From JAJEDW01 sp963555775 (GTDB lineage Bacteria; Acidobacteriota; Terriglobia; 20CM-2-55-15), in assembly GCA_963555775.3 (NCBI GenBank), contig CAUVWY020000010.1, positions 682,001 through 746,000 on the forward strand: a stretch of 64,000 nt of DNA, in the 5' to 3' direction. Of the stretch, positions 26,779-34,668 are shown one piece after another; the stretch's first letter is position 1; each line of letters opens with the position of its first letter. Both the position numbers and the translations under genes were made by a program. The notes beneath the pieces were generated by a model. The model ran no database searches and had not been told where the DNA came from. It saw only the letters and a list, made by a program, of their open reading frames with translations.

Positions 26779-27029
26779 CGGTCGAGGTGCTCCGCCGCGA
26801 CGGATGCCTGCAGATGCGTCACCGCGGCCAGATGGTCGCCACGCATCCGGTGCTCGGGGGCCGGCACCAGCTCCGGATCCTGCCCGAGCACGGACCGGGG
26901 CCGATCGCCCGCAACGCGCGTGTGCGCTACTCGACGGGCGGGTGCTCGACCGGTGAGACCCCGCTCGACGTCGAGATCCGCGACCTCGCCTGCTATGAGG
27001 CGGCCTGCGGCCTCGGGGGTGCGGAATGA
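26779..27029 (+). pseudogene. istA: IS21 transposase IstA, C-terminal fragment
   Basis: The frame reads RPVEVLRRDGCLQMRHRGQM through ARVRYSTGGCSTGETPLDVE and LACYEAACGLGGAE to TGA 27029, the final about 83 residues of an IstA from a different IS21 branch than element 1. The stop overlaps the ATG of istB. Everything upstream, including the left end, is missing at the junction with IS91 copy i. Confidence 0.7.
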
Positions 27030-27802
27030 TGTCGCCGCAGATGGTCCGGCTCGACGAGCACCTGCAGCGGCTGCGCCTGACCACGGTGCGCGAGCGGCTC
27101 GAAGCCCTCCTGCAGGACGCCGCCGAAAAGGAACTGTCGTATGCCGACTTCCTCGACGGACTGCTGAGCGAAGAGGTGTCAGCGAAGACCGCCAAGCACG
27201 TCACGATGCGAACGAACCTGGCCCGGTTCCCGTTCATCAAGGGGCTCGACAGCTTCGACTTCCGCTACCAGCCGTCGGTCGACCGCAAGCAGATCCAGAA
27301 GCTGAGCCTCTGCCATTTCGTCGAGCACGGCGAGAACCTGGTGCTGCTCGGTCCGCCCGGGGTTGGGAAGACGCATCTGGCCGTGGGCCTCGGGCTCAAG
27401 GCGATCGAGCATGGCTACCGGGTACTCTTCACGACGGCCGCGGCGATGCTGACCACGCTGACCAAAGCGTTGAGCGAAGGGCGGTTCGACGACAAGCTGA
27501 AGGTCTTCACGATCCCGCGGCTTCTCATCATCGACGAGATCGGGTATCTGCCGATCGACCGTCAGGCGGCGACGCTGTTCTTCCAGCTCATCAGCTGTCG
27601 CTACGAGCGCGGCCCGATGATTCTGACCAGCAACCAGAGCTTCGGCAGCTGGGGCGATGTCTTCGGCGACCGGGTGATCGCCAGCGCGATCCTCGACCGG
27701 ATCCTGCATCACGCGACGACGATCAGCATCCGGGGCGATTCGTATCGGCTGAAGGACAAGCTGAAGTCCGGGGTGGTCAAGCCGACGACAGCGGGAACGT
27801 GA
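27026..27802 (+). CDS. istB: IS21 helper ATPase IstB
   Basis: An intact 258-residue AAA+ ATPase: N-terminal helical region (LRLTTVRERLEALLQDAAEK), Walker A GPPGVGKTHLAVGLG, Walker B RLLIIDEIGYLPID, sensor 1 MILTSNQSF and an arginine-finger-type region SAILDRILHHATTI. Starts in an ATGA overlap with the istA fragment. It would assist IstA in target capture, but with istA truncated the element is not autonomous. Length is the usual 250-265 residues. Confidence 0.9.
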   Translation: MMSPQMVRLDEHLQRLRLTTVRERLEALLQDAAEKELSYADFLDGLLSEEVSAKTAKHVTMRTNLARFPFIKGLDSFDFRYQPSVDRKQIQKLSLCHFVEHGENLVLLGPPGVGKTHLAVGLGLKAIEHGYRVLFTTAAAMLTTLTKALSEGRFDDKLKVFTIPRLLIIDEIGYLPIDRQAATLFFQLISCRYERGPMILTSNQSFGSWGDVFGDRVIASAILDRILHHATTISIRGDSYRLKDKLKSGVVKPTTAGT

Positions 27803-27803
27803 G

Positions 27804-27987
27804 CGATGAGACGAGTGCCGGTGGACACTGCCGTCGTTGTGGACGCGCAAACGCGCCCACAACGACTTGGACAGGCCGCAGACGGCCTGCCCACAGGGCC
27901 CACCGGCACTCGTCTCATCGTTGTGATCAACCAGGGGTGGGGAATTTTCGATGACCGTAGGTGGGGAATTTTGAATGACCGTTGACA
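27804..27987. repeat. IS21 element 2: palindromic 3' segment and right end
   Basis: Arms cgatgagacgagtgccggtgg (27804-27824) and their exact complement (27900-27920) enclose two smaller hairpins (gttgtgg...ccacaac; caggccg...cggcctg). Then come two direct copies of ggtggggaatttt...atgacc, the multiple terminal repeats of IS21, ending gttgaca at 27987, which is the TGTCA end of this IS21 group read in reverse. Confidence 0.65.
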
Positions 27988-28357
27988 GTGATCGGGGTGC
28001 TCTAATATCGTCTATCGTCCGGTGAGTGGTGGAGGCGGCGGTACAACGACTTGAGCCAATCTTGCACCTGACCTGGTAGCGACTTCGAATTTCAAAAGGG
28101 GTAGAGCGTCGATGAGCAGAGTCCGTAGAAAAGCCTCAAGGTCACCAAACTGCAGTACAACTGAGACACGTTGCGTGGGGGTAGGGAGGGATCGACCTCT
28201 ACCCGAATGCGCTCGCTGCCCACACGAATTCCTGAAGCGGTCTCAAATTAGTCAACGCCTCGGCTGTTGGTCGCGGCAGATAGTGCCGTGTCAAACAATT
28301 TCCCTAGTGATAGCGCCACGCTTCCGGGGTCTGAAATTGTGCCGCTGAGTCTCAACT
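27988..28357. other. Gap: no gene recognised
   Basis: 370 bases between the IS21 end and the MFS gene. Short frames only. It presumably holds the promoter for the transporter. Confidence 0.45.
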
Positions 28358-29584
28358 ATGCGCTTTGGCAAAAAACAAGGCCCGGCCATCCGTTCCCAAC
28401 TCTTCAGCCTCAATTTGACGATCCTGCTATTCGCGCAGGCAGTGGGGGTCACCGGCTGGTTCGCTGTCGTTACGGCTGGCGGAATCCTTGGCCGTAGCCT
28501 GGCGGCAAACCCGGCCCTGGCGACCTTGCCGGTGTCACTGCTCATCGTGGGCAATGCCGTTTCCACGTTCATCGCTTCGTGGACCATGGCGCACGTGGGC
28601 CGCGCCCGTGGCTTTGCGATTGGCGCGACGGTGGGCGCCTTCGGAGCAGCCTGTGCTTTCCTTGCAACCCTGACTCACGACTTCGCGCTGCTTTGTGGCG
28701 GCTCGATCATGATGGGCTGCGCGGCCGCGTTTTCTCAGCAATACCGCTTTGCCGCCACTGAATGTGTCGGTGCGGCGGCCGCACCAAAAGCGATCTCAAT
28801 CGTGCTTTTGGGCTCCATCTTTGGCGCTTTCCTCGGCCCGGGACTGATGTCGTGGGGCGAGGACTGGGTCGCGGGCGTACCGTTCGGTGGCTCATTCGCC
28901 GCTATTGTGGCGTGCTATTTACTTGGCGCTGCCGCCCTCCTTGCCTTGCGGCCGATGACCCCTTCGGCCGAGGAAGAAACAACCGGGGGCGCTCGTCCTC
29001 TGCGCGTCATAGTTCGCGGCCACTTCTTTATCGCGGCCGTCACGGGGGGCGCGATCGGGTGGGGCGTCATGACTGTCTTGATGACGGCCGTACCGCTGGC
29101 CATGCATATTGTCGACGGGTATTCCCTGGCGGCAACGGCGGCGGTCATCCAGGCCCATGTGCTGGCCATGTACCTTCCTTCATTGATCAGTGGTGCTCTC
29201 ATCGGACGCTTCGGCGCCGGGCGGGTGATGATTGGGGGAGTGGCGCTGCTTGGCGCCACCCTGGTTGCGGGCCTGGCGGGCCGCCACATGCTGCACTACG
29301 GCCTGGCCATGGTGGCGCTCGGCGTCGGTTGGAATTTCCTCTATGTTGGAGGAACGACGCTACTGGCCCGAGCCCATCGTCCAGCCGAACGCTTCCGTGT
29401 TCAGGCGCTGAACGATTTCAGCATTATGGGTATCTCGGCCTTTGCCTCCTGGAGTTCGGGGGCAGTCATGGAGCTGCATGGCTGGAACGGGGCGCTCTAC
29501 GCCTCGATTCCCGCCATCCTCGTTGCAGCTATGGTCATTCTCTGGGTACGTCCGGACCCTCCGCCAGCAGCTGACCGCGCATGA
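28358..29584 (+). CDS. Major facilitator superfamily transporter
   Basis: A 408-residue inner-membrane protein with about 12 hydrophobic segments in two halves, for example LNLTILLFAQAVGVTGWFAV, LLIVGNAVSTFIASWTMAHV and, after a hydrophilic loop at about residues 205-225 (PSAEEETTGG), FFIAAVTGGAIGWGVMTVLM. The loop after helix 2 reads MAHVGRARGFAIGA, a degenerate form of the MFS signature. Resembles the drug/metabolite efflux branch; no substrate can be assigned. ATG 28358 has a weak ribosome-binding site. No partner genes; it stands alone between IS elements. Confidence 0.8.
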   Translation: MRFGKKQGPAIRSQLFSLNLTILLFAQAVGVTGWFAVVTAGGILGRSLAANPALATLPVSLLIVGNAVSTFIASWTMAHVGRARGFAIGATVGAFGAACAFLATLTHDFALLCGGSIMMGCAAAFSQQYRFAATECVGAAAAPKAISIVLLGSIFGAFLGPGLMSWGEDWVAGVPFGGSFAAIVACYLLGAAALLALRPMTPSAEEETTGGARPLRVIVRGHFFIAAVTGGAIGWGVMTVLMTAVPLAMHIVDGYSLAATAAVIQAHVLAMYLPSLISGALIGRFGAGRVMIGGVALLGATLVAGLAGRHMLHYGLAMVALGVGWNFLYVGGTTLLARAHRPAERFRVQALNDFSIMGISAFASWSSGAVMELHGWNGALYASIPAILVAAMVILWVRPDPPPAADRA

Positions 29585-29959
29585 GAGCAGGGGCGGCTGT
29601 CAACGGTCATCAGAAACCGCGTCAATCTGAACAGATGGTCGACCACAACATTTTGTAAGAATTAGGGGACGTTGTTGAATTACTGGAATAACTGTCTCCG
29701 TTTCCTATTCCTGACCGACTGAAACGGCGTAGCAGATGCCTTCCCGAACGCTTCGGTACACTCGCAGGCACTCACACCGCGATTCGTCCTCGAAACGCGG
29801 CCGAATCGTTGCACCAGCAACTCGCACACGGTATCCTTAATTCTCCGCCCGTTTTTTCCTCCCTCCCTAAGCGTCGTCGCACGCTTGGTTCTCCAAGTGT
29901 TCGATGACGACCACCCCGGCCCGAAAACAGCAGGTGTGCTGACGGCCTGTTATTGAAGT
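29585..29959. other. Gap with a possible IS21 end relic
   Basis: Bases 29595-29610 contain tgtcaacggtcatc, the terminal sequence of the IS21 group of element 2, but no second repeat or istA follows. Otherwise nothing recognisable. Confidence 0.4.
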
Positions 29960-29994
29960 TGTACCGCACCCGGTTTCTTGGACACTCGTTTGTA

Positions 29995-30798
29995 CTACGC
30001 GGCCGGGCGTAGCTGGTAGGTTTCGCGCGCTTCGATGGGCGTCAGGTATCGGAGCTTCTCGAGGCGCCAACTCTGGTTGTACCGCTCGACGAAATCGGCG
30101 ACGGCCGCGCGCACGTCGTCGAGGTTCTGAAAGACCCTGCCGTAGATCGCTTGCTCCTTGAGTGTCCGATTCCAGCGTTCTGCAACGCCATTGGTTTCGG
30201 GTTCCTCGACGAAGCCGAAGCTCGGACGGATGCCCCAGTATTTGATCTGATTGAGGAAGTGGTCCGACAGGTACTGACTCCCGTGGTCCATCCGCAGCGC
30301 CAGCCCGCGGGCGACGTCGGCCTCCACCGAGCCGTACATCTGGCGCAGGCCTTGCGCGATGGGTTCGAGGGCGGCGAAGCGGTGGCCGACTTTGCACACG
30401 TGCCACCCCACACATTCCGCGTTCCAGTGATCGACCGCCGCGAACGTCCAGACCCAGCCGTCGTCCACCGTGAGCACCCGCACGCCGTCGGTCCCCCACA
30501 TGACGTGGGGTGCCGCGGTGATGATGGTCCCGGCGTGGAGCACCGGATCGCCCTGGCGCCCGCGATGGGGCGAAAGGAGTCCGTGCGCTCGCATCACGCG
30601 CAGCACACGGGAGCGGGCGACGCGGATCCCATCCAGTATCCGCAGCCGCGCGTGCACCTTCCGATGGCGCTCGCCCTGCTCCCGACGTCGCGCACGAGCC
30701 CGCCGGGCGTAGAGGGCCGAACGCGTGCGCTCCCACACTCGACACACCCGGTGGATTCCATAGCGGCGCCCGCTGCTCGCGGAGGTCGTGGCGCTCAT
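29995..30798 (-). CDS. IS3-family transposase OrfB
   Basis: A 267-residue integrase-type transposase with the DDE triad: Asp in MWGTDGVRVL, Asp in LRMDHGSQYLSDH and Glu in PETNGVAERWNRTLKEQAIY. Just before the core, the usual IRADL...FxGEGHRK region is shortened to REQGERHRKVHARLRI, indicating a small internal deletion. The C-terminus YNQSWRLEKLRYLTPIEARE is normal. It overlaps the end of orfA by 4 bases. Since orfA contains a stop, production of the OrfAB fusion is doubtful. Confidence 0.85.
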   Translation of the reverse strand: MSATTSASSGRRYGIHRVCRVWERTRSALYARRARARRREQGERHRKVHARLRILDGIRVARSRVLRVMRAHGLLSPHRGRQGDPVLHAGTIITAAPHVMWGTDGVRVLTVDDGWVWTFAAVDHWNAECVGWHVCKVGHRFAALEPIAQGLRQMYGSVEADVARGLALRMDHGSQYLSDHFLNQIKYWGIRPSFGFVEEPETNGVAERWNRTLKEQAIYGRVFQNLDDVRAAVADFVERYNQSWRLEKLRYLTPIEARETYQLRPAA

Positions 30799-31229
30799 CG
30801 CCGCGACCTCCGCATCGGCAAAGGGAGGCGGCGCTCCGCGGCTCGGGCACGCTCCCGCAGCAGCTCGTTATCCATCGACAACTCTCCAATGTGTCGCTTG
30901 GCGGCATCCAGCTCGGCGGCCAGCGGCTCACCGGCCTGCGCCTTCAGACCGAGTTCGAGACCGGCCAGCGCCCGGGCCTTCCACGCCTCCAGGCGATAGA
31001 TCTCGACCCCAACCTCACGCGACAACACGTCGAACGACTAGCCGCGCAGCAGCCGCAGCACAACCTCCCGCTTCCGGCCCGCGCTCCACCGCTGCCCCGG
31101 GCCCAAGGCTCCGACCTCGGCCGCGGCGTCGGCACCGACTCCAGTCGCCCTCCGGGCTCCCTTCGTCCGTGCCGACCCACGTCCATTCACGCTCCTCGAC
31201 TGAACCATTCTCCCAACCTCCTTGGACAT
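30795..31229 (-). pseudogene. IS3-family OrfA with internal stop
   Basis: The minus-strand frame from about 31229 encodes an HTH-type OrfA (SAGRKREVVLRLLRG), then an in-frame TAG near 31038 where relatives have Glu or similar (RG-stop-SFDVLSREVGVEI), then EIYRLEAWKARALAGLELGL and the zipper AAKRHIGELSMDNELLRERA to 30795. A nonsense mutation therefore splits OrfA. Confidence 0.75.
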
Positions 31230-31341
31230 CAGATTCTCCCTTAATCCGTGTCCAAGAAAACTGGGGGCGCCTCACCTTGAAGTGTTCCCCAAAATTCGGA
31301 CAGGTCGCTAAGGTGTAAAATCGCTGCCTCGGGAGAGGCAG

Positions 31342-31635
31342 ATGAAGAAGCGAGGGCGGAAGCAGTACAGCGCGGATTTGAAGGCAAAGATCGCTGTGGA
31401 AGCGGTCAAAGGGCAGCGGACGATCCAGGAGATCGCGTCCCACTACGAAGTTCACCCGAACATGGTGACGAAGTGGAAAAAGCAAGTGCTCGACGGCGTA
31501 TCGGAGATCTTCTCCAATGGCCGGGCACAGGCCAGTGAAGCCGATGAGCAAGCGCAGGCCGAACTCTACCAACAGATCGGACGATTACAGGTCGAGGTGG
31601 AGTGGCTCAAAAAAAAGTCGGGACTTTCCCGTTAG
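31342..31635 (+). CDS. IS3 OrfA (HTH protein)
   Basis: A 97-residue protein with an HTH (YSADLKAKIAVEAVKGQRTI, then HYEVHPNMVTKWKKQ) and a leucine-zipper-like tail (AELYQQIGRLQVEVEWLKKK). It begins with ATG 31342 after GGGAGAGGC. Near its end a run of eight A (31608-31615, ctcaaaaaaaagtc) is a slippery site for -1 frameshifting into orfB, which overlaps it by 34 bases. Confidence 0.9.
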   Translation: MKKRGRKQYSADLKAKIAVEAVKGQRTIQEIASHYEVHPNMVTKWKKQVLDGVSEIFSNGRAQASEADEQAQAELYQQIGRLQVEVEWLKKKSGLSR

Positions 31636-32477
31636 AGCAACGACGGCCATGGATCGAATCCAATCACGACGAGTTGAGCATCGTGGAGCAGTGCCGGTTG
31701 ACCGGAGTGTCCCGATCGGGACTCTACTACGCACCGGTGGGCGAGAGCGCCGAGAACATCGCGCTGATGCGTCTGTTGGACGAGCAGTATACGCGAACCC
31801 CGTATTACGGGATTCGGCGGATGACCTGGTGGTTGGAGACGCAAGGTCGGCCGGTCAATGCGAAGCGGGTTCGGCGACTGCTCCGGCAAATGGGATTGGA
31901 AGCGATCTATCCCAAACCGCGGTTGTCGATGCCGGCCCCGGGACACCGGATTTACCCGTACCGGTTGCGCAATCTGGAGATTGTCCGTCCCGATCAGGTT
32001 TGGGCCACGGATATTACCTATATCCGACTGCGGCAAGGATTCATCTATCTGGTGGCGATCATGGACTGGTTCAGCCGGTACGTGCTGGCCTGGGAAGTGT
32101 CCACGACGATGGACAGCGGGTTTTGCGTGTCGGCGCTGGACTGGGCGCTGACCAAGGCGCGACCCGAGATTTTCAACTCGGATCAGGGCGCGCAGTTCAC
32201 CAGCGATGTCTTCACGCGCCGGCTCGAAGACTGCGGCATCACGATCAGCATGGACGGCCGGGGCCGGTTCCTGGACAACATCGTCGTCGAGCGCTTATGG
32301 CGAACGGTGAAGTACGAGGAAGTGTACCTGAAGGACTACTTGAGCGTTCCCGAGGCGATCTCGAACCTGAATCTGTATTTCAGGCATTACAATCGGGAAC
32401 GCGGCCACGAAGCATTCGACTATCGGACACCCGAGGCCGTTTACTTTCAACGCCCGCCAGGGGCCTGTGGAAACTGA
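31602..32477 (+). CDS. IS3 OrfB transposase (made by -1 frameshifting)
   Basis: A 291-residue integrase-type transposase: HTH_21 region (TPYYGIRRMTWWLETQGRPV), DDE core with Asp in VWATDITYIRLRQG, Asp in IFNSDQGAQFTSDVF and Glu in FLDNIVVERLWRTVKYEEVY. Normally produced as an OrfAB fusion through the A8 slippery run at 31608. All catalytic residues and both element ends are present, so this copy may be active. Confidence 0.9.
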   Translation: MAQKKVGTFPLEQRRPWIESNHDELSIVEQCRLTGVSRSGLYYAPVGESAENIALMRLLDEQYTRTPYYGIRRMTWWLETQGRPVNAKRVRRLLRQMGLEAIYPKPRLSMPAPGHRIYPYRLRNLEIVRPDQVWATDITYIRLRQGFIYLVAIMDWFSRYVLAWEVSTTMDSGFCVSALDWALTKARPEIFNSDQGAQFTSDVFTRRLEDCGITISMDGRGRFLDNIVVERLWRTVKYEEVYLKDYLSVPEAISNLNLYFRHYNRERGHEAFDYRTPEAVYFQRPPGACGN

Positions 32478-32478
32478 C

Positions 32479-32521
32479 GCAGCTGTGGGAATCCGCACAC
32501 GACGCGGATTCCCACAGCTGC
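32479..32521 (+). terminator. 18-bp perfect hairpin after orfB
   Basis: Arms gcagctgtgggaatccgc (32479-32496) and gcggattcccacagctgc (32504-32521) with a 7-nt loop, immediately overlapping the orfB 3' flank inside the IS. It probably terminates transposase transcription or blocks read-in from outside; no long T-run follows. Confidence 0.6.
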
Positions 32522-32657
32522 TTGAAAACAGCCTCGGAGACTCGGCTTTTTCACAGTTACCACAGGCTCGGCGACGGGCTAAATATCAACCCATTTCAAC
32601 GGCAGCGATCCACCTTAAGAACCGGGATTTTCTGTCCGAAGAATGGGGAACACCTCA

Positions 32658-33418
32658 AGCCCATAGTCTTTACTCGCCCCGGCACCAACGACAAACGTTG
32701 TCGGTCTCGCGATCACTCCTGCCTCCGTTCGGCAGTCATGAACTCAAGGATATTCATTTTTCGGTGTCCGCGCTCGAAGCCGATGTGACCAATATCCAAT
32801 CCGCAGGCGGCCGCCGCTGGCTGCCGTCCGCTCCCTCGCCTACTATCTCCCCGTCGTTGAGGAACTCCTTCAGCAACGGTTCCCCCCAGGTTACCTGCCC
32901 TATCTCCGATCCAAAGTTCAGATGCCACCAACTGGCTGATCGGTCGGCGCGTGTTCAAAAAACCGCGGTTTCTCGTGATCGGCAACAGCAAAGGTGAAGT
33001 TCTCCGCGTCCATCCGGCCGTAGAAGCCCCAAACAATTCGGGGATTTGGCGTCAAGAACCGAACAAACGTAAAAACCTATACATTGCCACCTAAGTTTTG
33101 CAACGCCTCCGGCAAGGACAGCTTGCGTCACGGTAGCGAAGGGTAGCGCCGAGTGGCATTGATTCGACGTTCTCGGGTACGGGTTGCCGTCAAGAGTAGT
33201 CAGACCGAGTGCTATGGTGTGCACACCAGATCAATATTGTTAGCACGCTGAGTTCCAAAACTGTAAAGTGTTTATTATCTTTACGTTAGTCATTATGATG
33301 ACGTGAAGTAAGCGTCCAGTGCATCCTGATCCGTCTCGTCTATCGTAGGGCAATCGTAGGTAGTGTCCTAATAGTGAGTTGGATTTCTGTCCGGATTCTT
33401 GGAGCCTTGAGTGACCGC
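32658..33418. other. Gap: decayed coding sequence, not assigned
   Basis: About 760 bases with protein-like pieces in shifting plus-strand frames: LAYYLPVVEELLQQRFPPGY at about 32830-32890 and VFKKPRFLVIGNSKGEVLRV at about 32950-33010, the latter ending KRKNLYIAT at about 33092. These suggest one broken gene, family unknown. Bases 33095-33418 are AT-richer with nothing recognised. Confidence 0.4.
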
Positions 33419-33727
33419 TTATGGCAAAGATCGCGGAACGCGCGGATTGATGATAGGGCCGTTCAGCTTCTCATAATGATCAAGTGCTAGGTCAAGTAGG
33501 TCGCGTAGAGCCTTAGCTTGAGACCATGACAATGCAATCGAGGCGCGCTCCTCGATTCTCTCCTTCGCCCCCCCCGGTCTATCGCGCGGCAGCAAGCTCC
33601 TCTCAGAAAACCTGAGTCGAATGTCGTGCGCGGTCCAGTCAAGATCCACTCGGTTGGCGTATGTGTAAAAGACGCCACCATCGCGCTCCACAACGATAGG
33701 TTGGTTCTTCTCTAAATCTGAAGCCAT
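33419..33727 (-). CDS. DUF3467 domain protein
   Basis: A 102-residue protein: GGVFYTYANRVDLDWTAHDI, LRFSERSLLPRD and ASIALSWSQAKALRDLLDLA. The YaNxxxvxxTaxDixL...Lxf...v.ls..qAkxLxxxLxxal pattern is DUF3467. Function unknown; the family often appears near phage- or toxin-related genes. The start is ATG 33725-33727. It is the third gene of the minus-strand unit after the toxin and antitoxin, 15 bp from the antitoxin stop. Confidence 0.7.
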   Translation of the reverse strand: MASDLEKNQPIVVERDGGVFYTYANRVDLDWTAHDIRLRFSERSLLPRDRPGGAKERIEERASIALSWSQAKALRDLLDLALDHYEKLNGPIINPRVPRSLP

Positions 33728-33742
33728 GATTCCTTTTTTCCT

Positions 33743-34285
33743 CTACTTATGGAGCAGGCTCCCGCTGGTTACGAACTCCTGAGATGCTGCACCCACTGTT
33801 GTTATTTCCCTAATTGGGACATTCTGTCCCGATTCGAGATGCATGTCGCTGGTAGAAGCGTCAAGAGTTCCCGTTTCATATTCATCAGTAAAACTTGGAA
33901 CCTGAAAGCCTTCCGGGGTCAGTCGAGAAAGCCTATGTAACATCTGGGAGAATGGAGCAAAACGTACATCAAGATCCACGTCGAAAGCCCTCGCTAACAG
34001 GAGCAGGGTCGGTACGGTTGGGATAGCCTTATTGGGGTCTTCTAAGCGCGAGACCCAAGACTGAGATTTGTTCAAGGCCTTGGCGAGTTCGGCCTGGGTC
34101 ACGCCTCGCTGCTCCCTAATGGATTTTGCCTGAACAGCAAGCCCAGTCCGAACCTTTTCTTCCACGAATTCATGGCGATACTCAATCCCCGTCGCAAGGT
34201 TATGTGACAGCTGTGCCTTTAGCGAAGACGTGCTCGCAAATATACTTGTGGTTGCTGACGACAAGCTTCCGTTTGGAGTCGGCAT
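33743..34285 (-). CDS. XRE-family antitoxin (HigA-like)
   Basis: About 180 residues with an HTH_3 domain (IREQRGVTQAELAKALNKSQ then SWVSRLEDPNKAIPTVPTLL) and a C-terminal tail. Start is uncertain: ATG 34283-34285 would overlap the toxin gene by 86 bases, and a later GTG (VEEKVRTGLAVQ) is possible; the conserved HigA-type stretch LSHNLATGIEYRHEFVEEKV lies upstream of that GTG, which favours the longer form. Expected to bind and neutralise the toxin and repress the operon. Confidence 0.75.
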   Translation of the reverse strand: MPTPNGSLSSATTSIFASTSSLKAQLSHNLATGIEYRHEFVEEKVRTGLAVQAKSIREQRGVTQAELAKALNKSQSWVSRLEDPNKAIPTVPTLLLLARAFDVDLDVRFAPFSQMLHRLSRLTPEGFQVPSFTDEYETGTLDASTSDMHLESGQNVPIREITTVGAASQEFVTSGSLLHK

Positions 34286-34640
34286 TGGACAAAACCCCCC
34301 TCGCAAGTTTTCCTTTCTCTATCGCACCGAGAAGCAGTGTGAACTCTTTACGTCCGGGACCGTAGAACCCGATCGGGCGGTACTGATTCCCATCGGATAC
34401 AACTCGGAGTTCAACCAGTTCCGGCCAGCCCTTGAGGGCGCTAACGTACTGTGGAGGCCAAACCTCCATTGCCATCATGTACACGATCCGAGCGTCAATC
34501 TTCGCGGCTGCTTTCACGGGCAACCCATCTGACCATTCTCGGATTTCATTCTTTCCGCGACCATCCACGAAGTCATAAAAAGTCCACATTGGGATTGTAT
34601 CAGGATTTACAGATTTGTATTGTGAACAGTCTGTAGGCAA
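34200..34640 (-). CDS. HigB/Gp49-like RelE-superfamily toxin
   Basis: A 146-residue protein with WTFYDFVDGRGKNEIREWSD, AKIDARIVYMMAMEVWPPQY, VSALKGWPELVELRVVSDGN, QYRPIGFYGPGRKEFTLLLG and AIEKGKLA...; this is the phage-derived Gp49-like HigB fold (mRNA interferase). ATG at 34638-34640. Toxin first, antitoxin second, the HigBA order. It ends beyond the IS91 end at 34669 only on its 5' side, so its promoter region has been replaced: only 28 bp separate it from the IS91 start. Confidence 0.8.
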   Translation of the reverse strand: MPTDCSQYKSVNPDTIPMWTFYDFVDGRGKNEIREWSDGLPVKAAAKIDARIVYMMAMEVWPPQYVSALKGWPELVELRVVSDGNQYRPIGFYGPGRKEFTLLLGAIEKGKLARGVLSNADSKRKLVVSNHKYICEHVFAKGTAVT

Positions 34641-34668
34641 TATCTAGAAATCATAATATTATGCGGGG

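Larger units (their letters stand above)
29960..31274 (-). mobile_element. IS3-family element, copy 2
   Basis: Bounded by imperfect inverted repeats: left tgtaccgcacccggtttctt ggacac (29960) and right gtgtccaagaaaactggggg cgcctca (ending 31274), with TG...CA termini. No target duplication is evident. Contains orfA (interrupted) and orfB on the minus strand. Confidence 0.75.
31278..32657 (+). mobile_element. IS3-family element, copy 3 (complete)
   Basis: Inverted ends tgaagtgttccccaaaattc ggacag at 31278 and ctgtccgaagaatggggaac acctca ending 32657, 1380 bp in all, with TG...CA termini. It lies 3 bp from the preceding IS3. It carries orfA and orfB with a slippery A-run between them. No clear target duplication. 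Confidence 0.85.
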
